NCBI GenBank assembly: GCA_023634235.1
Contig: JAMKCF010000003.1
Span: forward strand, 4,182,958-4,246,957
Reading direction: 5' to 3'
Length of the DNA stretch: 64,000 nt
From: Pisaster brevispinus
Taxonomy: Eukaryota > Echinodermata > Asteroidea > Forcipulatida > Asteriidae
This document shows positions 45,424-56,203 of the stretch, piece by piece (within the stretch, counting starts at the first letter, position 1; each line of letters opens with the position of its first letter). The notes under the pieces were generated by a model. It worked only from the letters and a program-made list of their open reading frames with translations, was not told where the DNA came from and did no database searches. The position numbers and the translations under genes were made by a program.

Positions 45424-47864
45424 ATGGCTGACAGAGTAACTCAATTACAAGACGCTGTCAATCAGGTATTTTATTTGTATTTTTATAAGACTGGGAAGAG
45501 ATATTGTATTCTTGTGTTGGCCACATAATGAAAGTAAATGGTCTCATATATTTTGTTGACTTGTATTGTGTTTCCCAGTGACCCATTATTAAAGAAAAAA
45601 CGAGAAAAATGTAAACAATAAAAAATGTTTGCCCAATTTTCGGACTTGGTAGGCCGGTCCTACTAACTACTTGCCGTCAACTCGCCGACTTGCCGTCAAC
45701 TCGCCGTCAACTCATTTTCGTGCCGTCAACTCATTAAGTATACATCACAATTTTTTAAATGGGGCATGGAAGTGTTAAGTCTGGGCTAAACTACATATTT
45801 CTTATGGTTCTCGGTACAATTTCATTTACAAAAACGATTTTGTGTTGATAAATAAATAGTATAAACGCAGCGTTAGCCGTTGGCCGCAATCTTTCCTTTT
45901 CACGGAGCTTGGACTGTACCATTCATAGTATGGGTGTGAAATGCAAGTATGAAGCTATGGATGGACAACAGAGAGCGCTACATTGCAGATGGCTGCGGGT
46001 GGATGGTGCACTCTGGATATCAGAATATTGCTGCGTTTATACTATTATTTATTTTTGTTAATGAAATTGTACCGAAAACCATAAGAAATATGTAGTTTAG
46101 CCCAGACTTAACACTTCCATGCCCCATTTATAAATTTTTGATGTATATTTAATGAGTTGACGGCACGAAAATGAGTTGATGGCGAGTTGACGGCAAGTCG
46201 GCGAGTTGACGGCAAGTAGTAGGACCCTGGTAGGCTGATCGACTACATACCGTACACTCACCCACGGTGCAAGTTCTAAAACTGAAAAAGGCACAGTGTG
46301 AAGGTACACGGAAGGATTGGGACTTGAGTGTTACTGTTAGTGTTAGGCATATCACCACTGGGATCAGGCATTCCAATCTTATTATCTTATTAATATTAAT
46401 CTATCGATAAGTCCAAACAATTTGAGTGACATTCCTCGAGTCGTAGTTTTTACTAGTTTGTAGTCAAATAGACAAAAATAGTTAGTAATAAAAAAAAGGA
46501 AATTGGAATTTTGACTTTACTATGCACTTTGTTTGTTCGAGGCTGAGGCCACACTCTAGCCAAACTTCCCAGTTTGTAAGGGTTTCAAATTCAATATTGA
46601 GAAGAGAGGAAATTAGGGACAAATTTCTGTATTCCTGTATTTCTGTGTGTATCTTCCATAACTTTTTCATTATTCATTATGAATGAAAATGATCTTATTT
46701 AGTCAAATGAGATATTGCTGTTTTATTTAGAACAATGACTAATGAGTGAAAAAGAGGCCGGATACATAATTTTTCCCTAAATTAGTGCTTCAAATCATAA
46801 AGCATTCTAAACCATAGCTATTAATTTTGTTATCTTATTTACTGTTTTTACAGCTAGCAGAACATTTCTGTAACAGCATTGGTGTGCTTCAGCAAAGTGC
46901 CACACCAGCCAAGTTCCCCGGCTTTGAGAAACAGGGAGTAACGCTTCAGCAGGAGCCAGGACCTGGTCCACAAGAGGACTATACCCAGCTGTTTGCTCAA
47001 CTCATTGCTAGGACAGCCAAAGATATTGATGTCCTAATTGACTCGCTGCCGAGTGAAGAGTCGACTGTTGAACTTCAGGTCAGAATGAATTTCAGGTTTT
47101 GGTATTTATAATAACATTACAACCCAGATTTGTTAAAGATGACGAGTCCACGCATTTGCTGTGTGCTTTAATTAACAACTTACTGTTGAAAATGTCATGA
47201 TTAGTTTGCTTGCAATTCCTCTGCAGCAAACTTTGTTTAGAAAGCAGTACGTTACGGTCATGTTGTTACCAATAAACCAAAAAAATAGGGTTGGCTTAAA
47301 TGTAATAATTCTTGAGAAAAAAATAAGCTTGCGTGAGTATTGATGGTAGAATTGTACATGATCACTTTGTTGCCTTATTCTCCTTGAAAATGCCATAAAA
47401 CTAATATAATGTTTCAACTTGAAAGGTTCTGCCATTGTTGATTAAACTTAAATGATCTAATAACTACTGGCAATTAATTGTTGCTATCTCAACACCACAA
47501 ATCCTGCATAATAAAGTGTTGGATTTATTAGATGCAGGACTTGTTTTTTGCATTGATAAATATTCTGTGTAGTGAAGAGGGTCATGATCGAAACTTTGTG
47601 CCTAAATAATCATCTGTTAAAATGTGTTTTCTTCCAATACAGCAAGCATCCTTGAAGCACCTGGAGGTGGAGAATCAAGAAGCAGCCCAGAAGCTTGGTG
47701 AGGTGGTACAGAGAGGAGAGGCCCTCCTTGTCAGGATACAGGAGGCCCTTGGTGATATCGCGGAGGCACAACTCAGAACACAGAGTGCAAAAACGGCTAA
47801 ACAGACACAAGAAGCGACGGCTGTTAAGCAGGAAGAAGAGAGTGTCGACACTGTACAGAGATGA
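45424..47864 (+). CDS. MED21: Mediator complex subunit 21, three exons: join of 45424-45465, 46854-47078 and 47643-47864
   Basis: Core Mediator subunit of the middle module, nuclear, pairing with MED7 in other eukaryotes and bridging regulators to RNA polymerase II. Exon 1 encodes [14 protein letters not shown], the diagnostic N-terminus. Exon 2 has [14 protein letters not shown] and then [20 protein letters not shown], nearly identical to vertebrate MED21. Exon 3 has the coiled-coil [12 protein letters not shown] and a charged C-terminus ending TVQR. All introns are phase 0 with GT-AG borders (CAG/GTATTT, TACAG/CTAGCA, CAG/GTCAGA, TACAG/CAAGCA). The 162-residue product is longer than the human 144, mainly through an insertion at PKFPGF...PGPGPQ and a longer tail. 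Intron 1 carries a 573-bp foldback element. The stop TGA (47862-47864) overlaps the start of CDIN1 by four bases (ATGA), implying a shared transcript unless CDIN1 has its own promoter. Confidence 0.96.
45655..46227. mobile_element. Foldback MITE in MED21 intron 1, 8-bp target duplication
   Basis: Arms of about 200-215 nt (45655-45874 and 46031-46227) are inverted copies reading inward from [CG]GGTCCTACTA. Each contains a small array of TTGCCGTCAACTCG. The 8-bp sequence TGGTAGGC occurs directly outside both ends (45647-45654 and 46228-46235). Eight-base duplications fit hAT transposases. The intronic RNA would form a very long hairpin. Confidence 0.85.
46236..46853. other. Rest of MED21 intron 1
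   Basis: AT-rich intron sequence with a pyrimidine-rich acceptor (TTACTGTTTTTACAG) at its end. Nothing else seen. Confidence 0.6.
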
Positions 47865-48712
47865 AACGAAGCGAGTACAAAGAGATAATTCAATGCTTTG
47901 AGTCACAACAGTGCGATGGCACAACAGAATCTTTGGCACAGGTCAACAAAGTGTTTCCAACAGTGTCCCACAACACACTGATCAGTATTTATTCTCAGTA
48001 TGTCCAGCTAAAGACTAAGAAGAACTATGGGGTCTACAGCTCCCCGTACAAAGCACAGAAATACTACACTCAGTACCAGCAACGCAGCTCAGATCCCTCC
48101 AACGCTCAAGGCATGACATTGGTACAACTTGCCAATGAGCTTGATCTGAGCCCTGCACTTCTAGCACGTGTCATAGTTGAGAGGTATCTCTTTCATCTTT
48201 CTGGCGGTGAGGCACCAGTCCCTAAGAATAGACTGACTAAAATGTTGCGTGATCCTTGTCTGATAATGGACCCAGCATTGTCCCTTGAGGTACAACAGTG
48301 TTCTTTAGTGGATTCCAGCTATGGACCGGTTGTGGACAGCATTAAGCATTCCATTGGGGAAGAGCTGGAAGTCCACTTGAAAAAGACCCTCCAGGATCAT
48401 CATCTGGCATTTCTAGATGAAGACGATATGAGAAAGAAAGGTTACGACAAGACGCCAGACATTAAACTCCAAGTGCCAATAGCTGTTGGAGGAAGGGTTG
48501 TTAATTGGATTGAAAGCAAAGCACTGTTTGGTGATGACCACAGTCATGAGAATTATATGAAAGACCAGTTATGGAGCTATGTAAATCGTTTTGGTTCCGG
48601 TCTGGTCATTTATTGGTTTGGGTTCATTGAGGAGCTTGCAACAAGCTCTGAACAAGGCATCATCATAGCTAATGACTTCCCCAAAACATTCACAATATTG
48701 ACTCCAGCTTAA
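47861..48712 (+). CDS. CDIN1: CDAN1-interacting nuclease 1 (C15orf41 family), intronless
   Basis: A 283-residue protein matching vertebrate CDIN1 (about 280 residues) over its whole length. In vertebrates it binds codanin-1 and is linked to congenital dyserythropoietic anaemia; a PD-(D/E)XK nuclease fold is predicted. The N-terminus [13 protein letters not shown] aligns with the vertebrate start, so ATG 47861 is right. An HTH-like N-terminal half follows (LANELDLSPALLARVIVERY, 90-109). Next comes LRDP (129-132), then YGPVVDSIKHSIGEELEVHL (154-173). The nuclease core has GYDKTPD with D200 and WIESKA with E218 and K220, so all three catalytic-type residues are present, followed by DQLWSYVNRFGSGLVIYWFG. 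Vertebrate CDIN1 has many introns; here there are none. The start codon overlaps the MED21 stop (ATGA), in the -1 frame. There is no room for its own 5' UTR except MED21 sequence, so reinitiation after MED21 or an internal promoter in MED21 intron 2 or exon 3 is needed. Confidence 0.95.
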   Translation: MKRSEYKEIIQCFESQQCDGTTESLAQVNKVFPTVSHNTLISIYSQYVQLKTKKNYGVYSSPYKAQKYYTQYQQRSSDPSNAQGMTLVQLANELDLSPALLARVIVERYLFHLSGGEAPVPKNRLTKMLRDPCLIMDPALSLEVQQCSLVDSSYGPVVDSIKHSIGEELEVHLKKTLQDHHLAFLDEDDMRKKGYDKTPDIKLQVPIAVGGRVVNWIESKALFGDDHSHENYMKDQLWSYVNRFGSGLVIYWFGFIEELATSSEQGIIIANDFPKTFTILTPA

Positions 48713-48863
48713 TCCGAAAAAGAAGAAAAATTACTTATAAACAATCTCTCAAAGAAATGCTTGTTTCACTGAAGGGGTTTATTTCTTGAACGACACAGGT
48801 GCAAGTTGTAGTCGATTAATGATGATGGTTTATTAATGAGATAATTACACCAATTGAGATTTT

Positions 48864-48869
48864 AATAAA
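48864..48869 (+). terminator. Polyadenylation signal AATAAA for MED21-CDIN1
   Basis: The first canonical AATAAA after the CDIN1 stop, 152 nt downstream, followed by AC-rich and then T-rich sequence (TTTCTTTCACC, TTTTTTATTT). Confidence 0.55.
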
Positions 48870-51800
48870 CAAAGACGACACCAAACAAATATTTCTTTCA
48901 CCATTACATGTGCATTTTTTATTTAATACCTTGGTTGGTTTAAGAGTCTTTATAAAGACCCTTGAATTTAACACTTGAAAAAATAGAATCAATTTTCTTA
49001 ATTACGTCATGTTCTTCACATGAGAAAGTTAGCGAAAAATAGTTCCTTCACCTGTATTTGTTATATAAATTTAACATTTCTGTCCTTTTTGAGTTAAAAA
49101 AAACATGTTTGCTTTCCTTTTCAGATTTATGCTTTAAACAAAAAGTGCTGCCGGCAAAAAAAGTATAGCACATTTACAAAAGCTTGGATCTACACTGCTT
49201 GGTTGAACGACTATGCAGCCAAATTTACACTCGCTTTCCTTTATTTTATCTAAATTAAAAACTCTCTTATTGAAGCCTAAACTGTCAAATGTATTCTTGG
49301 GTGAGAATTTCATGGAATTGGTTTTCGATAATTTCTGTTGTAGATGAACTTGATGAAATTGTACATGTATTTAAACTGAAAAGCTGAACTTTTTAATACA
49401 ATTTTTTGAAGTTTTCATTTTGAAATAAGAAAGATTTACTTGGTTTTTTTTGCTTGGACACACTCCAGGATTTTAAGTAGGAATAAAGTAGTATACATGT
49501 GCATTATTTTAAGAGTAATGCTCGATCAAATTTGAACATCATACACTGTTAATAATTACACACAAAAACAAGATGAACTTGAAAATTACATTGTAGATGT
49601 AAACCATACAAGTGGACCAAACCTGTTGAGCAACAGTGCGCTAATATATATAGGGACTGTTCTGTTTGCGTATTAAAACACAAGCTTGATGTAAACAAAA
49701 GCTGTATTCAAAAACTGCTTTACCCCCAATTCTAATACAGAAATGGATCTTTGGCCAGCGATTAAGTTAAAAGTAAATACTTCCTTATTTTTGATGCCAA
49801 ATCCTCAGCACACATCATTGGCTGCAGCTACTTTAGCTAAACAGCCACTTGCCAAGATACTTGGCCTTGTGAACAAAATAAGCTTTAATGATACAAGTAC
49901 TTAAGTAATAAAAGGTTTGAGAACCAACATGTACATTGCACTCTTCTCATTCATGTAGCCACATGTTGCACAGTGATGTCCATACTATTAGGAAACCCTT
50001 TTCCGTAAGTACATGTTACCCACAATGAGCACTAAGTAAGAGTGCGGTTGACACACCAAGATATTTGTAGAAATACACATGTGAGAATATGCAGCTCTGC
50101 TTTGTATACACTCTGTGGACAAGACTAAAAACACAACATCAACAAAACCCACTGGGGGACATGTGTAAGTCCACAGAGTGTTTCCAAGTCCCTACATTAT
50201 GTGGACTTCTTTTGTTCTCAGGCCCTCACTTCATATGTAATGCTTAAACACACTGCTTTTAGTTTAGATAGTGACGCGTGTCAGAGGGGAAATTACATGT
50301 TGTAGGTAGCAAAAACACCCAATATGTGTATCTACCCATGCAAATATGCTACAAGTGTGTAACAGTTATAAAACAAATTATGCACTAAAATCAAAGAGCA
50401 GTTCTATTTTCCCTCTCCATTTCTTTCCGAGACCACAAAATTCACTTCGTTCTCAAAAATATTTGGTACAGTTATCATTAGCACTTATGTAATTTCATTA
50501 TTGCAACTTGTCAGATTATGTGTTACTTTTACATACGGTATGACAGTTACCTTCCAATAAAAACAACTCAAGTACACAATAAGATATACAAACGAAACAG
50601 TTCCTTTAAGCATTCCAGGTGCTGAAGATTGCTTCCCTTATATTAATTAGAAGACTTCATAAAGGAACATTCTAACAGTCTTACATCTGAACCCGACTTC
50701 TAAAAACTCCTTGTTTCAACAATTTTTGGAAATACTGAAAATAAAACTTCCCTTACTCCTCTTTAGGAAGAACAAATTTGGTCAGAGCACATTTCCAGCA
50801 CTGGCTAAGGCTTCATTAGCCATTCAAAAGCTTCATGCTGAGAGTACACAGTTATAAAGTGGCTACTGGACCATTAGCCAGAGCCAGGTGTATAAAAAAA
50901 GTCCATGTGAACTCGGTTCCAACTAAGAATTTGAATTCAAATAGTAATTTCTTTACCACGACCAGCTGGGAATCCATCCCAATTAAGAATCTTTAAGCAC
51001 TTGATGAGATGATATTATTAATTTCACAGTTCAATATAAATATAACATTATTTACATATTTAATGTACTTTCATGGTTGACCTGGACATTGCAGTTAAAA
51101 AACAACTTTTTGGTCCAAAGCTTGATTTGTCCAATATTTTACATGCAGGGTAATTGTGTTGGTGGCTATTAAATAATTTATATACCACACACACAGATCC
51201 TTGTCATTTGATTGGTGGAACACGCATCATGTTTCATTCTTTATCTTGCCATGTTTACTGCCACGATGCTCCAAAATTTAATATAGGAGTCCTATATGGA
51301 TAATTATCATTCCCCGCTCATTAATCCACATGAGACAAGGCCGTGTCATCGCAGAATAGGTTGGTATCTAGTTGTTTGGAAGGTCTTTTTTTTATTTATG
51401 TAATAGACTTTTCAGAGTGGGGGGTGGAGGAGTGTCCGTGTCTATTTTGTGTTTATTGTGAAACAAATGTCACACGACAAGGATCTTTACGTGAGTTATA
51501 TAAAACAAATACTGAATACATTTCGTTTGAGCAATGTCACAGAATACAATCACTTGAGGAAACAATTTGGCTTTCCCATTTCACCCGTTTTCGCCTCGTG
51601 AGATGGAACATTCCAGATTTCACCTCGTTTATATTCTCAACAATGCACTTATGCATCAAATACTTGTATATGACTGGGCTTCATTGGAAAGACTGAGGCT
51701 TTACCATCACAGCTTGTCCTTTAAACCTTAATTTGGCAACAGAATTGTGACTTGATCATGGCCACATCTACAATCATAACATAAAATATGCCTACAGTGC

Positions 51801-54800
51801 AATTGATACACCTCACCTAATATTCAAGAAATTATATTTTTGCAATCTATCTGGCTTTCGGAATTGATATCTGCATTCCCAGCGGAACACATCTTTCGGA
51901 TAGGTACAAAAAATGAATCTCTAGGGTTCAGCATATGAAACAGAAATGAAGTTAAACATTCATTGGATTTGTTATTTAGTTCTTTACAAAGCAATGAGTT
52001 GTTTGAAGTAAAGAATTATGATATCACTGCCATTAAATCCTACATTTCCAGGCTGATGAAAACACCCCCCTATGGAACCCCCTCGTTGTGATAGACCCCT
52101 GCCATTTCAAAGTCATGTACAACATCGGTATTCCATCATGGCAAACCTTGACTAAAGGATGATTACTTGAAACCAACAGCACCTTGGCGCCATATTCTGT
52201 TAGAACTATTGAGAATTATGAGCGATCTGTGAGAAACCTACTGTAGCTGTGTCTAGACTGGAATACACTAATTCCATAAAAGGTTAACAACGGGAAGAAA
52301 AAAAGGGAAAAACCAAGACAAGTTTTGTTTCATGGGAGTCGGAATTGGAATCTCAAATACGGGAATAGTATACACATCTACAGATTGAAGATTTCAATAG
52401 CACACACTGAGTTTATACCTGATCATCTTACGACCAAATCCACAAGAAACAAAAGTGCACTACGGGGAACCAGGGATCAGTTATAAAGTGCAATCTAACA
52501 CACAACTGTGCAGAGTTTAAACCAACAACATGAATCCTGAAGATGACTACAGCAAGCTTGCCAACAATCCTTCCAAAAACAGACTTTTCCCCACTTGGCT
52601 GTAGCCATAAGAATGGCAGAAAAAATATCTAAACCCACCCTGGAAAGCTTCAAAACTTACATCATAACATGTCAGCAACCCAAATGCTATGTGATGCATA
52701 CTGTGACTGGTTCTTTAACTTTCGCTTGACAAATAAACCCGCCCAGAACTAATGTGTATGAAGATCTTCATGAAATATTGATATTGTTTTTATGGACCTT
52801 TAAAGAGTTAGTGAATAAACATGATAAAGGTAAGGTACAGCAGAAGAGACAGTGGCAAATGTTTATGAGACTTCAGTGAAGTGTGTTTTGCTCCTTTGTA
52901 GTTAAATCAAGATATTCAGTTGACAACCAACCACTGAAATGAGTCATCATTGCCATATCAAATCTTTAACATCAAGAAACCAAAGATTTTCCATTTCAGA
53001 CCTATTGAAGTTTTAAAAATAAATTAAAATTAACATTCTAAGGAAAATTAATCTTTTCTAAATGAACACTCATTTAAGACTTTGCAGTAAAATAAACAAG
53101 CATGCCTGAATTGACACATCAAACTTACCACGCTATTTTTTGTTCTACGCAACAATAATAATTATAATGCCAGCATCAATTAAAACCTGCAGCAATTTTG
53201 TAGTATATTCATTAAAAACAGCTGATTACTGACATAAAAGAAAAATAGCTTCCAACTTTGGGAAGAGTGTGTTCATATGTGGCCCTGCTCTCACAAATGA
53301 TACATAGATTGCAAGATGTTAGAGACATGGTCGTACAAAGTCGCAGTCTTAGACATGGACACAGACCTTTTTCAAACATGGCTCCCGCTGCCTGTTTGAA
53401 GCCCTGCACCATAAGATCATGTTGTCTAAGAATTTGAAGCTGCCCAAGCTCAAACCTAAATATTGGTTTTGAAAATGGCGAAAATTTCTTAAAGATGTTC
53501 TGCCCAAAATTGTCTTAACCACAACGGTCTAGCTTGGCCGTAAACACGCATCAGCAAATATTTTAATTGTATTTGTTTCCTCAGGTTTATGATATGACTA
53601 GTCCTACATGTCTATGCATTGACCCAGTTTACCTGACATCCTCAACCGTGATTAATCTTGAGACTCAGATTTCCAGTGTGTCTACCTTCCATTTCCACCT
53701 TATCCTGCATAATGTAATGGGCAATTTCATGGTGACTCGCGTTACACTCAGGTTTGGCTTTCAAATTGATTTACAGCCACTTGATTTGCTGAATGTCCAG
53801 ACATCCAGATTGAACTCTTTAGCACTTGTGCAACAACCTCGTCCCCATGGTTTACTTTATTTCCAACCATGTTTGTAAATAGTAAACCCTGGGATGGAAA
53901 CTCCTCACTTGGATACTGATTGGACAACAACATTACATTAGCACATGTACATGTTTCCAATACATACAAGCTACTAAATCTGGTACCGGACCACGAGACT
54001 ATGGCGAAGATGTGAATTTTGATATGCAGCCAGACAATTCTAATTTGCATACGTATCCAAAATTTTTGGATATGCAAATGTTCCAATACCAGGGTGAGAG
54101 AGCAGTCAACCCCGTACTGCTCGACACACCCTGGGGAAGAGGTTGCTTGTGCAAAACATTGAACATTGAGTTGTTAACTCACGTCACAAGACTCTCTTCA
54201 GTACCTGGAAATAATTGTTGCACTTTAAAAAATTATTTGTGTACAAAGTACATAATGTTTGTTATGTGCACAGAAAAAGTTGTTCACAAAATGTGTTCAA
54301 ATGTCTTGTCTTAACAAACAAACAAAATGTTGAACTTGAAATAGAAATCGTCAAATTTCAAGGGTGGTTGAGGGCGATTTGAGGACTTAAAGGTGAAGGG
54401 ACTCACTGTGGAATTACCCATACTGTGTTTGTTTGAAAGCAAACACACTGCGAGCAAAGCTCTACTCCAGGAAACACTGTTTCTTTTTTATTTCTGAGTA
54501 AAACTGAACAGCACACTGTCATGACTGTGTGAAATTTCAACAAGCTAAAAGCAGCATTCTCTAGTCCATTCTATGAATATCGCACCTCCATGTTGCTACA
54601 ACATATATGCAGATTAATTTCCAACTTGATGTCTGATGTACATTGCTTTCACCAGAAACTCATAAATCCAAGGAAATAAAAGACTTTGAAGGAATGTTTT
54701 AGACCCCTCATTTTGATTTAAAAGAGTACTACTGCCGAGAGAATCTGTTATTTCAAAACTTTTTCTTTTGTTCTTTGTAAATTCTGGACCCAAAGCAAAC

Positions 54801-56203
54801 ATTAACAGTCGCTGTTTAGTATCAAAACCTGTACAAAGACCACATACAGTTTGATCCAAAGTACATACATAGTTTTAGTAGAAATCCCTCAGTGAAAGCA
54901 TATCTTCTTGTGTATAAAAATGAGCGATCCGCACTCATAACATCAAATAACAAAGTGAAATACTTCTAAAATTCAATATCTTTTAAGATTGCAAGGAAAA
55001 TCAAATTAATATTTGGTATCACTGTGTTTCTGTTCAGGAAAAAGGAAAAAAAGAAAAGATAAAAGGAATGTCACATCTAAAAGACTCTTTTTGTTAACTT
55101 TCACAATCCAATTCTTTTTTCTATGTATACTAACATCTTCAATAATTACAAAACGTAATTGATATACATCTTCCCATCAAAAAAGGAACAGGCACTTAAT
55201 TGGTGGGGGCATAACAGCCCATGGTGGAACACTGTAATATCATTTTTGCACAGCATGTTGATTGAACATGCATTCTACATGGGCTGTCCATTCATCTGCT
55301 GTTCCTCCCACTGAAATTTTGTAACTGGTCAAGTATACTATGGTTGGATCGAACAGAAACTTGATTTTTATGTTCTGAATAGACAGGACCCGGATAGATA
55401 AGCTTGATATGTGTGACCAAACAGCTCAAAATGTAGGGCTGGTAGGCACGAACATTCATCCACTGCATGATACATGTACTTGATGTCCAGAGTTATTTGA
55501 TCCAACTTCAAAGTACCTGATTACTTCTGAGCAATACTGGGTACCGGTGACATTGTTTGGTCGGGTATGAATAAGCAACTCTAAAAAACAGAATCATTAC
55601 CAAAAAAAAAGAGATAAAATATAAAAAATCCTTCACTGTAACCGAACTGGCCATGTGAACAGCGAAACAAGCTGATGATGCAGTTTAAATCTCACCACTT
55701 GACCTTTATCATGGTGCAGCCATCTTGCTATTCTTCTATTCGACCCAATGTAACCAAACCGAGGCTGGGAGGAAAATACAGTCTGGTTCCTTTCATGATG
55801 TGAGAAAGAACTGCCACTCTCGTATGCAGGATACCTGACACAAGTGACCACAGCATGATAAAGGTCTATTCTATGCAAAAAGTCTATGACACCAGCCAAG
55901 CTTATCAGATGCACCTGCAAAACTGTTCTCGTTGATCAACATTAATTACACCAGGAAGTCCCGCCAGAGGGCGCTCTTTCAACCTGAGATGCATCATTGC
56001 AAAAACCATGTTAAGTTCACGTTTCAATTGCTTGAAAAAAAAAAATAAAAACATGGCTGGGCCGAAGTCCATGCACACTCCAGACACATTTTGCTGCAAG
56101 GCCTGCATAGCTCAATTTACAGAAACCAGAGAGAATGGAACCAGTGAGATCCCTCCTACAGTGGCGTACACATCATTGGCGCATCTTGGACCTTCCATGG
56201 CAA
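48870..56203. other. Repeat-poor 7.3 kb with no recognisable gene
   Basis: Few of the dispersed repeats that fill the rest of the window occur here; exceptions are 50111-50220 and possibly the start of the 56 kb repeat cluster. Frames are short (at most 119 codons) and without domains. On the minus strand this is directly downstream of the CaMKK stop, so a long CaMKK 3' UTR is possible. It may also hold conserved regulatory sequence. Confidence 0.4.
50111..50220. repeat. Repeat shared in inverted orientation with 60076-60165
   Basis: CTGTGGACAAGACTAAAAAC, GTAAGTCCACAGAGTGTTTC, AAGTCCCTACATTATGTGGA and TCTTTTGTTCTCAG match the reverse complement of 60076-60165. Both copies end like a splice acceptor, but no exon follows. 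Confidence 0.6.

Noticed and set aside
46097..46376. Minus-strand frames inside MED21 intron 1
   Set aside because: They fall in and beside the arm of the foldback element and have no domain.
55633..55920. 95-codon minus-strand frame downstream of CaMKK
   Set aside because: No splice signals linking it to CaMKK in phase and no recognisable domain.
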